A DNA stretch of 7,825 bases from Bacteroidales bacterium (GCA_900771035.1 CAAGML010000203.1:1-7825); one strand, 5' to 3'. Counted from the stretch's first letter, positions 1-7,825 are shown. The notes: generated from the letters alone by a model not told the origin. Translations and numbers: made by a program.

Positions 1-40
1 AAAATGAATTTATAGAACTCACCTAAAACAACAATAAATT

Positions 41-1027
41 ATGAAAAAACTTCTGATACTTTTTTTTGTCATCTCTTTTTTCCTCCCGCTTTTTGCTCAG
101 GATTCCAAGTCTGGACGTGAGATAACCGTCAACAGTGACGATAACCGCAAAAAGGCTATCGAAAAAATTCAGGAATTTGACGATACAGTCAAGGTATGGA
201 AAATCACTGGTCTTACCTCTCTCAATGTTGGTGCGACAGGTCTTTTTAATTGGTTCGCAGGTGGTAACAGCTCGTTTAATATGATTGCGGCTGCCGACTT
301 CTATTTCCTCTATTACAAGAACCATATCGCCTGGGAGTCGAACATCAACACTGAGTTTGGCGAGGCATGGGTTGACAACAATAAACACTCTTGGCAGAAA
401 ACCAATGATAAACTAGAGATTTCCACCAAGTTCGGTTGGGAGTTCAGCAAACATTGGTATCTGACCCTTTTCGGACAATTCCGTACACAGTATGCCAACG
501 GTTTTGACTATTCCAAGGATGAACTTAGTCTTATTTCCCAGTTCATGTCGCCTTCTTACACTGACCTTTCTGCCGGTATTGACTGGAAACCCAATTCTAT
601 ATTCTCAGTCTATTTCTCTCCTGTTTCTGGTCGTTTCACCACCTGTATTGCCAACGACTCAATACTGAAGGACACTTACCTTGGTCAGGAGTTTATGGCT
701 ACGCGCCGTGAACGTGGCGAAAACCCTACTGCGCGTGCCGACCTCGGTATGTCAATCAAAGGTTCTGTATTCTATGATGGTGTCAAAAATCTCAAAATCA
801 TCTCTACAGTCAACCTCTTCACCCCTTATAACAAGAATTTCGGCAATTTTGATGTTGACTGGAATGTCACCGTCTCTTATCAGTTCCTCAAGGTGCTAAA
901 CGTTTCTCTTGGCACGCAGCTCAAGTATTATGACTCTGTCAAGATGCAACTCAAGGACGATGAATATCCTACGCAGCATGTGCAGTTCAAAGGACAGATA
1001 GGTCTCGGTATTGGTTACTCTTTCTGA
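41..1027 (+). CDS. DUF3078 family outer-membrane beta-barrel protein
   Basis: This 328-residue protein is probably an outer-membrane barrel of unknown function. Residues 1-19 form a signal peptide (two lysines, a hydrophobic core rich in F/L/I, then LFAQ), with likely cleavage before Q20. A short charged stretch (about 21-52) leads into the conserved entry region at 57-80 (GLTSLNVGATGLFNWFAGG, then NSSFN), which I recognise as the mark of DUF3078. After that come alternating polar/aromatic strands to the end, and the chain closes with GIGYSF, a C-terminal phenylalanine typical of barrel proteins. The ATG at 41 follows an A-rich leader (acaacaataaatt) without a Shine-Dalgarno motif. The next gene starts 6 nt after the stop, so co-transcription with the amidase-like gene is likely. 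No promoter is visible in the 40 bases before it. Family assignment is from memory of the motif; no biochemical role is known to me. Confidence 0.85.
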   Translation: MKKLLILFFVISFFLPLFAQDSKSGREITVNSDDNRKKAIEKIQEFDDTVKVWKITGLTSLNVGATGLFNWFAGGNSSFNMIAAADFYFLYYKNHIAWESNINTEFGEAWVDNNKHSWQKTNDKLEISTKFGWEFSKHWYLTLFGQFRTQYANGFDYSKDELSLISQFMSPSYTDLSAGIDWKPNSIFSVYFSPVSGRFTTCIANDSILKDTYLGQEFMATRRERGENPTARADLGMSIKGSVFYDGVKNLKIISTVNLFTPYNKNFGNFDVDWNVTVSYQFLKVLNVSLGTQLKYYDSVKMQLKDDEYPTQHVQFKGQIGLGIGYSF

Positions 1028-1033
1028 TAGGAC

Positions 1034-3436
1034 GTGCGCAGGTTTGTACTGACATATTTTTATACCGTTTTTTGTCTTTTCCTCTTTGCCAACCACAATG
1101 TGGTCAGTAATACAGACCGTTGTTGGAATGCAGGAAAGGGTCTTGACGGGCGTGTCATTGCTCTTTGGCCCAGTCATGGGCTTTATTACAATGCCGAGCG
1201 TGACCGTTGGCTTTGGCAACGTGCCCCTGTGATGACCACTGTCGAGGATAAGCTTACTCTCTCATACGTTCTCAACTATCTTGAACCGATGCTTGAGAAT
1301 GCAGGTGCCGAGGTTATGATTCCTCGTGAGCGTGACCCGCAGGTTCATGAGATTATTCTCGAAAAACAGCGGATGGAGTTAAAGACCACCTCTTCACGTC
1401 AGGCGGAGGTCAAATGGTCTCCTGACATACCTGAATCCGGTTGGTATTGGGTTTCCGTCAATTATTCATATAGCCGTGATGCAGTCTCAGATGCCACTTT
1501 CGAGGTTCATCATGATGGTGGTGTGACAATCTATCGTGTCAACCAGACTCGTGGCTATGGCACTTGGATATATCTTGGCCGGCATTACTTCCGTAAAGGC
1601 TCGTCTGTTGCCGTTGTGATGGGTAACGAGAGTCATCATGATGGGGTGGTGGTTGCGCCTGTTGTGCGTTTTGGCGGTGGAATTGGAGCCAGTGGCGAAC
1701 GCCGCATTTGGGAGTGTGCGTCTGAATGGCTCAAATCCAGCGGGGCTCCTTACTCTGTCTATTCGCCTGACAATGGTGCCAATAATTATCGTGACGACCT
1801 TCGTTGCCGTCCTCATTGGGTCAACTGGCTTGCTGGTGGCTCTTCGCAGAACCGCAGGCAGGACGGTCTTGAAATCCCTGTTGACCTCGCCTTTGCGCTT
1901 CATACTGATGCAGGTGTCTCTCTTGACAATTTCATTGGCACTCTTGCCATCTACTCTTCCACATCTGCAAAACTCAAAAACAATAAATATGAAACCAGGT
2001 TTCCTAACGGCACCAACCGTAATGTCAGCAAACGTCTTGCCACAATTGTAAATACCCAGATTGTCTCTGACATTCGCCGTTTGATTGAGCCTGAATGGAC
2101 CAGCCGCAATCTCTCTGAACGTCGTTATTACGAGGTGACATACAATTGTGTTCCCTCCCTTCTTGTTGAGCTTCTTTCTCATCAGAACTATAATGACATG
2201 CTCTATGGTCTTGACCCTCGTTTCAAGTTTGTCGTCTCTCGTGCCATTTATAAAGGTATTCTTCATTATCTCGTAGGACCTGATGCTGTCGTTCAGCCCT
2301 TGCCTGTCAATCGTCTGAATGCGTACGTTGATGACAATTCCATTGTCCAGCTTACCTGGCATCCTGTTCTTGATTCGCTTGAGCCTTCTGCCGCTCCTTC
2401 TTCCTATATGGTCTATCGTCGTCTTTCCGATGGTGGGTGGGACAACGGTGAGCTTGTCACTGACACATTCTTTTGCATGAAAATCAATGTGTGCGAACCT
2501 GTTTCTTTCAAGGTTGCGGCTGTCAATGACGGTGGCAGGAGCATGGACAGCGAGGTTCTCACTGTTGCCTTTCCTTCCAATCCTAAGGGCAGGGCAGTGG
2601 TGGTCAATTGTTTCGACCGAGTGTCAGCTCCGCAGGGCTTCTCTCTTTCCGGTTTTGCTGGTTTCTCTTCCTATGCTGACCGTGGTGTTGACGAGTATTT
2701 TGACTATGATTATATTGGCGGACAGGTTGATTTCGATGTCACTCACAAATGGTTGAGCGATGATGCCGCAGGTTGGGGACACAGTCTGAATGACAATCAG
2801 TTCACTATCACCGTTGGCAACACTCACGACAACATTCTTCCTCATGCCGTCGCCCTCATGAACGAAGGGTATATAGTTTGCAGTGCCTCCCGTGATGCTT
2901 TTCTCTCTGATGCTGCCATCTGGCGTTACCGGCTTATTGACCTGCTTTTCGGCAAACAGCGTGTGACACGTAATCCGAGGAATGAATGTTCGTTCCCTAT
3001 CTTCGATGAGCGGCTTCTCTCTGTTATGGAGAGCGCCGTTGACTACGGCTCCAACATTCTCATCTCAGGCTCTTACGTAGCCTCTGACCCTTTCCTCGAT
3101 TCTCTTTACACACATATTCAGCTTCTACGTTATGCCAACTTGATAGGCGCCGAGTGGCGCACCTCTAAGGCATCGCAGGATGGCAATGTCGTGTCTGCCG
3201 ATCGTCGTGAGTCGTTCCGTTTCTGCACCACCCCTGACCTTGTGCATTATGTTGCCGAGTCTGTTGACGCTTTCGAGCCTCTTGGTCACAGCTCCTCTGT
3301 CATTCTCCGTTATTCGCAGAATGGTCTTCCGGCGGCTGTCTCTTGCACGCACGGCAAATCACGTGTGGTAACGGTAGGTTTCCCGCTTGAATGCCTCTAT
3401 GATATGTCAGGTTTGATACATACGATCGGTTTCTAA
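1034..3436 (+). CDS. Secreted N-acetylmuramoyl-L-alanine amidase-like protein with Golvesin/Xly-type domain and FN3 domain ('xanthan lyase'-annotated family)
   Basis: This 800-residue exported protein probably acts on peptidoglycan or another glycan in the periplasm or at the surface. It starts at GTG 1034; a TAG at 1028-1030 in the same frame rules out any earlier start, and the first residues ([19 protein letters not shown]) read as a signal peptide. Residues 40-101 and about 280-415 together resemble the Amidase_3 zinc fold: H48 (WPSHG), E71 ([15 protein letters not shown]), H290 (ALHTDAG) and E379 ([10 protein letters not shown]) sit where the metal ligands and catalytic glutamate are expected. 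Between the halves, about 115-214, lies a beta-rich domain like the Golvesin/Xly C-terminal domain ([23 protein letters not shown]). Residues about 423-515 look like fibronectin type III. The C-terminal part (518-800) is an alpha/beta domain with an [11 protein letters not shown] segment. The popular name 'xanthan lyase' comes from the accessory domain and says little about activity. The glycosyltransferase follows after 11 nt. Confidence 0.82.
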   Translation: MRRFVLTYFYTVFCLFLFANHNVVSNTDRCWNAGKGLDGRVIALWPSHGLYYNAERDRWLWQRAPVMTTVEDKLTLSYVLNYLEPMLENAGAEVMIPRERDPQVHEIILEKQRMELKTTSSRQAEVKWSPDIPESGWYWVSVNYSYSRDAVSDATFEVHHDGGVTIYRVNQTRGYGTWIYLGRHYFRKGSSVAVVMGNESHHDGVVVAPVVRFGGGIGASGERRIWECASEWLKSSGAPYSVYSPDNGANNYRDDLRCRPHWVNWLAGGSSQNRRQDGLEIPVDLAFALHTDAGVSLDNFIGTLAIYSSTSAKLKNNKYETRFPNGTNRNVSKRLATIVNTQIVSDIRRLIEPEWTSRNLSERRYYEVTYNCVPSLLVELLSHQNYNDMLYGLDPRFKFVVSRAIYKGILHYLVGPDAVVQPLPVNRLNAYVDDNSIVQLTWHPVLDSLEPSAAPSSYMVYRRLSDGGWDNGELVTDTFFCMKINVCEPVSFKVAAVNDGGRSMDSEVLTVAFPSNPKGRAVVVNCFDRVSAPQGFSLSGFAGFSSYADRGVDEYFDYDYIGGQVDFDVTHKWLSDDAAGWGHSLNDNQFTITVGNTHDNILPHAVALMNEGYIVCSASRDAFLSDAAIWRYRLIDLLFGKQRVTRNPRNECSFPIFDERLLSVMESAVDYGSNILISGSYVASDPFLDSLYTHIQLLRYANLIGAEWRTSKASQDGNVVSADRRESFRFCTTPDLVHYVAESVDAFEPLGHSSSVILRYSQNGLPAAVSCTHGKSRVVTVGFPLECLYDMSGLIHTIGF

Positions 3437-3447
3437 ACTTTTGTCCC

Positions 3448-4758
3448 ATGCAAAAACTTACAAAATACAGTTGCCTCAATTTCGGCTCTTCCGATGTCCT
3501 TGGCGACATCATCACGAAAACTGACACAGAATATATTCTTCTCACCACTTGCGAGGTCGAGTGGACGGGCAACGGGCTTCAGCGTCTCGTACAGACGTTT
3601 GATTCTCTTCCTCACACAGCCATTCTTTATTCTGACTGTTTCATTGACGGTCTTATCACCCCTGTGGCCGATTATCAGAAGGGCTCTGTCCGTGACGATT
3701 TCAATTTCGGTGCTGCGCTACTTCTTCGCACATCTGCCGTCCGTGATATTCAGCTTCCGCAACTCAGATTTGCCGCACTTTATTATCTTCGTCTTCTCCT
3801 TTCCGTTGATTATGATATAACGCGTCTCAACGAACCTCTCTACTCTGTCTCCAACAGTGACACACGCCTTTCGGGTGCAAAGAATTTCGACTATGTCAAC
3901 CCCCGTAACCGTGAGGTTCAGATTGAGATGGAACAGGCTTTTACCCTTTATCTAAAACGTATCAATGCTTTTCTTGAACCGTCTTTCCGGACAATAAACC
4001 TTCGTGAAGGTACTTTTCAGTGTGAGGCTTCGGTAGTCATCCCTGTCCGCAACCGTGAACGTACCATCGGGGATGCCGTCCGCTCAGTCCTCCGTCAGCG
4101 GACATCTTTTCCTTTCAATATCCTCGTTGTTGACAATTACTCCACTGATGGAACATCAGCAATCCTTGAGCAATTGGCTGATGAAGACACCCGTCTCATA
4201 CATATCATTCCCGAAGAGAAGGCCCTCGGTATTGGTGGCTGTTGGAACCGTGCCATCGACGACCCTCGTTGTGGGCGCTTTGCCGTCCAGCTTGACAGTG
4301 ACGACCTCTATGAGGATGAAAATGTCCTTCAAACCATTGTCGATGCTTTCTACGAGCAGAATTGCGGTATGCTTGTCGGCTCTTACACTATTACTGATGC
4401 AAACCTCAACACCATTCCTCCGGGGCTTATTGACCATCGTGAGTGGACTGACGACAATGGACGCAACAATGCCCTTCGCATAAATGGCCTTGGCGCTCCC
4501 CGTGCCTTTTTCACGCCTCTCGTCCGCAGCATTCATTTTCCTAACACATCCTATGGCGAGGATTATGCTATGGGGCTTCGCATCTCCCGTGACTACCGCA
4601 TTGGCCGTATTTTCCGCTCTCTTTATCTCTGTCGTCGCTGGGAAGGCAACTCCGACGCTGCCCTCTCTGTTGAACGTGTCAATGCCAATAATGCCTACAA
4701 GGATAAACTTCGTACAATCGAAATTCAAGCAAGAATACATAAAAATATAGCAAAATGA
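3448..4758 (+). CDS. Family 2 glycosyltransferase with an extra N-terminal GT-A-like region
   Basis: This 436-residue protein lacks a signal peptide and membrane segments, so it is probably cytoplasmic and transfers a sugar from a nucleotide donor; the acceptor is unknown. Residues 193 to about 400 are a GT2 domain: [20 protein letters not shown] at 194-213, [10 protein letters not shown] at 227-236, the metal/nucleotide-binding DSDD at 283-286, and a late acidic GED at 370-372, followed by [12 protein letters not shown]. The first 190 residues also look GT-A-derived but degenerate: YILLTT (29-34), YSDC (61-64) in the place of a DXD motif, and [13 protein letters not shown] (86-98), with no canonical nucleotide-binding start. 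That half may be a regulatory or acceptor-binding remnant. The gene begins 11 nt after the amidase-like gene, and its TGA overlaps the ftcD ATG (ATGA at 4755-4758), which suggests translational coupling. The context hints at glycan or cell-envelope synthesis; this is inference. Confidence 0.85.
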   Translation: MQKLTKYSCLNFGSSDVLGDIITKTDTEYILLTTCEVEWTGNGLQRLVQTFDSLPHTAILYSDCFIDGLITPVADYQKGSVRDDFNFGAALLLRTSAVRDIQLPQLRFAALYYLRLLLSVDYDITRLNEPLYSVSNSDTRLSGAKNFDYVNPRNREVQIEMEQAFTLYLKRINAFLEPSFRTINLREGTFQCEASVVIPVRNRERTIGDAVRSVLRQRTSFPFNILVVDNYSTDGTSAILEQLADEDTRLIHIIPEEKALGIGGCWNRAIDDPRCGRFAVQLDSDDLYEDENVLQTIVDAFYEQNCGMLVGSYTITDANLNTIPPGLIDHREWTDDNGRNNALRINGLGAPRAFFTPLVRSIHFPNTSYGEDYAMGLRISRDYRIGRIFRSLYLCRRWEGNSDAALSVERVNANNAYKDKLRTIEIQARIHKNIAK

Positions 4759-6452
4759 GACAATTAATCGAATGCGTTCCTAATTTTTCCGAGGGACGCG
4801 ACATGACCGTAATCAAACAGATTACTGATGTTATCGAGGCTGTCGAGGGTGTCAAACTCCTCGACGTTGACCCAGGTGAGGCTACCAACCGCACCGTTGT
4901 TACTTTTGTCGGCGAGCCTGATGTGGTTTGCGAGGCTGCCTATCGTGCCATTGCCAAGGCGAAGGAACTCATTGATATGCGTCAGCACCATGGCGCACAT
5001 CCTCGTATGGGTGCAACTGACGTTTGTCCTCTCGTGCCTGTGGCAAACATCACTCTTGACGAATGTGCCGAACTTGCACGCAAGCTTGGCAAACGTGTAG
5101 GCGACGAACTTGGCGTTCCTGTTTATGCCTACGAGTCTGCCGCCTTCACCCCTGAGCGTCGCAACCTTGCCATCTGCCGCAAGGGCGAATATGAGGCTCT
5201 CAGCAAACGTTTCGGCGTCAAGGAGGAGAACCCTGACTTCGGTCCTTGTGTTTGGAATGAGGATACTGCCCGTTCTGGTGCCACTGCCATTGGTGCACGC
5301 GACTTCCTTATCGCCGTTAATTACAACCTCAACTCTACATCTACCCGCCGTGCAAATGCCATCGCTTTTGATGTCCGTGAGAAAGGCCGTCCACAGCGCG
5401 AGGATCCAAAGAATGTAACCTCAAAGGTTGTCAAGGATGCTGATGGCAATCCTGTCATGATTCCTGGCACTCTCAAGGGTACTAAGGCCATCGGTTGGTT
5501 TATCGACGAATATGGCATTGCACAGGTTTCAATGAACATAACCGACATCCGCACCACTCCTCTCCATGTTGCTTTCGAGGAAGTTTGCCGTTGCGCTGCC
5601 CTTCGTGGCGTACGTGTGACAGGTGTCGAGATTGTAGGTCTCGTGCCTAAGTCTGTCATTATTGACGCTGCCAAATATTTCCTCCGCAAACAACAGCGTT
5701 CGGTCGGTATTCAGGAGTCTGAACTCATCAAGATTGCCGTTAAGTCCATGGGTCTTGACGAACTCAAGCCTTTCGTTCCTGAGGAGAAGATTATCGAGTA
5801 TATGATTGAGGACCGTTCTGCCAAGAAACTCGTTGACCTCACCTGCACTGGCTTTGCTGAGGAGACTGCCTCTGAGTCGCCTGCCCCTGGTGGCGGTTCC
5901 ATCTCCGCTTACATGGGTTCGCTTGCCGCTGCTCTTGGCACTATGGTTGCCAACCTCTCCAGCCACAAACCTGGTTGGGATGCACGATGGGAGTTCTTCT
6001 CTGAGTGGGCTGACAAAGGTCAGGCCATGATGTCTCAGCTCATCCACCTTGTTGACGAGGACACCAACGCCTTCAACAAGATTATGGCTGTTTTCGCAAT
6101 GCCTAAAGGCACTCCTGAGGAGAAAGCTGCCCGTGCTCAGGCTATGCAGGATGCCACCCTTTATGCCACTCAGGTTCCTCTCCAGACCATGAAGGCCTCT
6201 TTCGCCACCTTCGGGATTATCCGCGCAATGGCCGTCGAGGGTAATCCTAACTCTGTTTCTGATGCTGGTGTAGGTGCTCTTGCCGCACGTGCCGCCGTCC
6301 TTGGCGCAGGTCTTAACGTTAAGATTAACGCCGCAGGTCTCAAGGACCGCACAGTTGCCGACGCTCTTGTTGCCGAGGCCAACCAACTCATCGCCGACGC
6401 TTGCCACGAGGAAGCTGAAATCCTTGAGATTGTTAACGGCAAAATCAATTAA
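4755..6452 (+). CDS. ftcD: Bifunctional glutamate formimidoyltransferase / formimidoyltetrahydrofolate cyclodeaminase
   Basis: FtcD performs the last steps of histidine degradation via formiminoglutamate. The N-terminal domain moves the formimino group from formiminoglutamate to tetrahydrofolate, releasing glutamate; the C-terminal domain then deaminates 5-formiminotetrahydrofolate to 5,10-methenyltetrahydrofolate and ammonia. The 565 residues hold both parts. Residues 1 to about 330 are the transferase ([11 protein letters not shown] at 4-14, [10 protein letters not shown] at 44-53, and [15 protein letters not shown] at 78-92 with H82, which aligns with the catalytic His82 of human FTCD). 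Residues about 356-565 are the cyclodeaminase, with the hallmark PAPGGGS at 376-382 and [20 protein letters not shown] at 481-500. Compared with the human enzyme as I recall it, there is an insert of about 20 residues near 213-242, as in other Bacteroidota. The start overlaps the stop of the glycosyltransferase by 4 nt and a terminator follows 11 nt after the stop. No hut genes lie nearby in this window. Confidence 0.96.
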   Translation: MRQLIECVPNFSEGRDMTVIKQITDVIEAVEGVKLLDVDPGEATNRTVVTFVGEPDVVCEAAYRAIAKAKELIDMRQHHGAHPRMGATDVCPLVPVANITLDECAELARKLGKRVGDELGVPVYAYESAAFTPERRNLAICRKGEYEALSKRFGVKEENPDFGPCVWNEDTARSGATAIGARDFLIAVNYNLNSTSTRRANAIAFDVREKGRPQREDPKNVTSKVVKDADGNPVMIPGTLKGTKAIGWFIDEYGIAQVSMNITDIRTTPLHVAFEEVCRCAALRGVRVTGVEIVGLVPKSVIIDAAKYFLRKQQRSVGIQESELIKIAVKSMGLDELKPFVPEEKIIEYMIEDRSAKKLVDLTCTGFAEETASESPAPGGGSISAYMGSLAAALGTMVANLSSHKPGWDARWEFFSEWADKGQAMMSQLIHLVDEDTNAFNKIMAVFAMPKGTPEEKAARAQAMQDATLYATQVPLQTMKASFATFGIIRAMAVEGNPNSVSDAGVGALAARAAVLGAGLNVKINAAGLKDRTVADALVAEANQLIADACHEEAEILEIVNGKIN

Positions 6453-6463
6453 ATAACTTACTG

Positions 6464-6492
6464 AAAGAGACGGATATTGTTCCGTCTCTTTT
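6464..6492 (+). terminator. Intrinsic terminator after ftcD
   Basis: A perfect 11-bp inverted repeat (AAAGAGACGGA at 6464-6474, TCCGTCTCTTT at 6481-6491) encloses a 6-nt loop (TATTGT), and the right arm ends in TTTT (6489-6492). It lies 11 nt after the ftcD stop and would end the four-gene operon. The T-run is short, so some read-through into the lipoprotein gene is possible. Confidence 0.88.
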
Positions 6493-6552
6493 CCTGTAAA
6501 TTCGCACCCTCGCCCCCTTAGAACCTCCAGTAGAAAAAAATACGACCGAAAA

Positions 6553-6584
6553 CTTGTATATGTAAAAAAAACATTGTACCTTTG
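6553..6584 (+). promoter_or_regulatory. Bacteroidota-type promoter for the lipoprotein gene
   Basis: CTTG at 6553-6556 (-33 element) and TACCTTTG at 6577-6584 (-7 element, consensus TAnnTTTG) are separated by 20 nt, which fits the sigma-ABfr promoter of this phylum. Transcription would begin near 6590, giving an A-rich leader of about 27 nt before the ATG at 6618. Confidence 0.85.
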
Positions 6585-6617
6585 CACTCGCAAATCAATC
6601 AACAAAAAAACTATTCT

Positions 6618-7223
6618 ATGAAAGCAAAAACTCTTCTCCTTGCCCTTGCGGCATCTCTTTTCATTTTCTCTGGTTGTTCCAAAGACGATGACGATTCTTT
6701 CAGCCTTGCTGACGAATTTCAGAAAGCAATCAAATTCCGTGGTACTGACTATGCTAAGACTGTACAGCAGCTTCAAAGTGAAGGCTATGTGCTTGATGCT
6801 GAAGAAGGTGCCGATTACTATGCAAAGGTTGATATCGCGACTGGTGATGCCTTTTATTACAGATTGACTAAAGATGTCAACACTGTCACTGTTGTCGAGT
6901 TCGGTGTATCCAACCTGATTAATCGTCAGTCTGAGGCCACAAATGCCGAAAATTATGCAGAGCTTATAAAACTCCTCAATAAGGAATACCATCCAAGTGG
7001 ACAGGAGAATTTCTTCCTTTTCAACCATGTCACTTACATTGATGCTGATGGTAGGACAAACAAAATCGAGAAGTTTGAAGATTTCCTTACACAGCTTGGT
7101 GTCATTGCAGGTTATGACTCAAATGCAATTTGGGATTATACTACGGGTGATGACAGAATTGAGGTTGTACGTGATCCTAACGTCACCAATCTCACCTATT
7201 TCCGTATTGGGAAATTCAATTGA
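6618..7223 (+). CDS. Small lipoprotein of unknown function, probably surface-exposed
   Basis: I do not recognise a family for this 201-residue protein. Residues 1-19 are a lipoprotein signal peptide (MKAKTLLLALAASLFIFSG) with the lipidated cysteine at C20 in the lipobox FSGC. The mature chain begins CSKDDDD, which resembles the acidic lipoprotein export signal known to send lipoproteins to the outer surface in Bacteroidota. The rest is soluble and acidic, with no cysteine other than C20 and no membrane segment, and mixes helical stretches (LADEFQKAIKF, NAENYAELIKLLNKEY) with strand-like ones (AFYYRLTK, NTVTVVEFGV). The ATG at 6618 is preferred over a TTG at 6582 in the same frame, because 6582 lies inside the promoter's -7 element and would put 12 polar residues before the signal peptide. 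The gene has its own promoter and terminator, so it is monocistronic and need not share a function with ftcD. Confidence 0.88.
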   Translation: MKAKTLLLALAASLFIFSGCSKDDDDSFSLADEFQKAIKFRGTDYAKTVQQLQSEGYVLDAEEGADYYAKVDIATGDAFYYRLTKDVNTVTVVEFGVSNLINRQSEATNAENYAELIKLLNKEYHPSGQENFFLFNHVTYIDADGRTNKIEKFEDFLTQLGVIAGYDSNAIWDYTTGDDRIEVVRDPNVTNLTYFRIGKFN

Positions 7224-7248
7224 TTTATAAGTTTTTATATGAATAAAG

Positions 7249-7279
7249 GGTGCTTCATGGACTGAAGCACCTTTTTTTT
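7249..7279 (+). terminator. Intrinsic terminator after the lipoprotein gene
   Basis: A 9-bp perfect stem (GGTGCTTCA at 7249-7257, TGAAGCACC at 7263-7271) with a 5-nt loop (TGGAC) is followed by eight T residues (7272-7279). The stem can extend by a G-T and three A-T pairs into the T-run. This is a textbook rho-independent terminator, 25 nt past the stop codon. Confidence 0.93.
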
Positions 7280-7358
7280 ACCGTAACAAAATACCAATAG
7301 GTCAGAACCTGTTTGGTGTGGTCAGAGGCGACATAATGAGTAATTATTTTCTGAATCT

Positions 7359-7390
7359 TTTGGCAGTTCAACAAAAATGTCGTATCTTTG
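7359..7390 (+). promoter_or_regulatory. Bacteroidota-type promoter for the AAA-ATPase gene
   Basis: TTTG at 7359-7362 and TATCTTTG at 7383-7390 are exact matches to the -33 and -7 elements, with a 20-nt gap. The start of transcription should fall near 7396, giving a leader of about 20 nt before the ATG at 7417. The spacing is the same as at the lipoprotein promoter. Confidence 0.88.
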
Positions 7391-7416
7391 TCTCGGATTT
7401 ATAATTTAGGGTTGCT

Positions 7417-7825
7417 ATGCTCAGAAAATATCGTTATCCCGTTGACACTGACCAATTTGAACGTATCCGCCAGAGTGGAAAGTTGTATGTTGATAAGACT
7501 GATATGGTCTTTGATTTGGTCAAGAATTACGATTATGTCTTTCTTTCCAGGCCCAGACGTTTCGGAAAATCATTGCTTTGCAACACTTTCAGGGCGTATT
7601 TCAATGGTCAGAGGGAACTGTTTGAGGGTCTGAAGATTGCCTCACTGGAGAAAGAATGGAAGAAGTACCCAGTACTTCAGTTTGCTATGAGCGGACTGAA
7701 GAATCTCGACCTTGACGAGGCTCGCGAAAAATTGGGCAATAATCTCTCATATTACGAGGCTACTTTTGGTAGGGACGAATCGCAAAAGACTCCTGGCGCA
7801 CGTTTTGCAGGATTGATTCAACGTG
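7417..7825 (+). CDS. AAA-ATPase-like / PD-(D/E)XK nuclease family protein, 5' part only
   Basis: The reading frame is open from the ATG at 7417 to the window edge (136 codons plus one base), so only the N-terminus is visible. The sequence begins with a short lead (FERIRQSGKLYVDKTD, residues 14-29), then VFLSRPRRFGKSLL at 41-54, a P-loop-like Walker A variant, followed by an FxG(Q)xELFEGL-type segment (62-72). These are the marks of the AAA-ATPase-like family (Pfam AAA-ATPase_like, PF09820), whose members usually carry a PD-(D/E)XK nuclease-like domain (PF08011) at the C-terminus, beyond this window. An in-frame TAA at 7402-7404 fixes this ATG as the first usable start. Of 13 arginine codons 6 are AGA/AGG, while ftcD uses almost only CGT/CGC. 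Such genes occur in many copies in Bacteroidales genomes; their role is unclear, with mobile or defence links suspected but unproven. Confidence 0.87.
   Translation, partial: MLRKYRYPVDTDQFERIRQSGKLYVDKTDMVFDLVKNYDYVFLSRPRRFGKSLLCNTFRAYFNGQRELFEGLKIASLEKEWKKYPVLQFAMSGLKNLDLDEAREKLGNNLSYYEATFGRDESQKTPGARFAGLIQR

Noticed and set aside
1..26. Possible tail of an upstream gene (frame 3, NEFIELT then TAA at 24-26)
   Set aside because: Eight codons are too few to tell a coding tail from chance, and another frame ends with TAG at 13-15. An upstream operon partner is plausible but not supported.
1487..2362. A 291-codon open frame on the minus strand
   Set aside because: It is wholly antisense to the amidase-like gene, whose motifs are clear, and its translation shows no signal or domain.
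1034..3436. Calling the gene a xanthan lyase
   Set aside because: The similarity to xanthan lyase rests on the accessory Golvesin/Xly-type domain. The catalytic-looking residues fit a zinc amidase, and no polysaccharide lyase domain is visible.
4156..4740. A 194-codon open frame on the minus strand
   Set aside because: It is antisense to the GT2 catalytic domain and is explained by the same codon bias.
6582..6617. An upstream TTG start adding 12 residues to the lipoprotein
   Set aside because: The TTG is part of the -7 promoter element, and the added residues would precede an otherwise complete lipoprotein signal peptide.
5529..7028. A 499-codon open frame on the minus strand
   Set aside because: It runs antisense to ftcD, a terminator, a promoter and a lipoprotein gene that all have strong evidence. 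Its translation has no recognisable domain, and third-position bias of the + strand genes explains the lack of stops.
7280..7358. Search for an insertion-sequence end, attachment site or small RNA before the last promoter
   Set aside because: Only a short repeated GGTCAGA motif was seen; there is no inverted repeat, tRNA fragment or target duplication.
7388..7633. An 81-codon + strand frame near the right end
   Set aside because: It overlaps the AAA-ATPase-like gene in another frame and begins inside the promoter. The frame from 7417 has family motifs and stays open to the edge.

Overview
The window looks like Bacteroidales chromosome, possibly Muribaculaceae or a relative; the family is an inference from moderate GC and gene content. 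Three things support the order. Two promoters match the Bacteroidota sigma-ABfr consensus (TTG/TTTG, 20-nt gap, TAnnTTTG). Start codons follow A-rich leaders with no Shine-Dalgarno motif. The protein families (DUF3078 barrel, Golvesin-domain amidase, lipoprotein with an SKDDDD tail, AAA-ATPase/PD-(D/E)XK family) are typical of the group.

Positions 41-6452 hold four tightly packed + strand genes: a DUF3078 outer-membrane beta-barrel, a secreted amidase-like multidomain protein (often labelled 'xanthan lyase'), a family 2 glycosyltransferase, and bifunctional glutamate formimidoyltransferase/cyclodeaminase FtcD. Junctions are +6, +11 and -4 nt (ATGA overlap), and a strong hairpin terminator follows at 6464-6492. 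No promoter is visible in the first 40 bases, so the operon probably starts upstream of the window. The first three genes suggest envelope or cell-wall work; FtcD is a cytoplasmic histidine-degradation/one-carbon enzyme, so its place here is the main oddity of the block.

Positions 6553-7279 form a one-gene unit: promoter, a 201-residue lipoprotein of unknown function with a probable surface-export tail, and an intrinsic terminator.

From 7359 to the right edge there is another clear promoter and the first 136 codons of an AAA-ATPase-like protein (RPRRFGKS motif) that runs off the window. Its arginine codon use differs from ftcD, which fits an accessory gene.

No tRNA, rRNA, CRISPR array, insertion sequence or riboswitch was recognised, and no gene-free stretch exceeds 300 bases. 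I did not find a convincing new multi-gene system. The items most worth a second look are the operon linkage of ftcD to envelope genes, the amidase fold split by a Golvesin-like domain, and the tandem arrangement of the glycosyltransferase.
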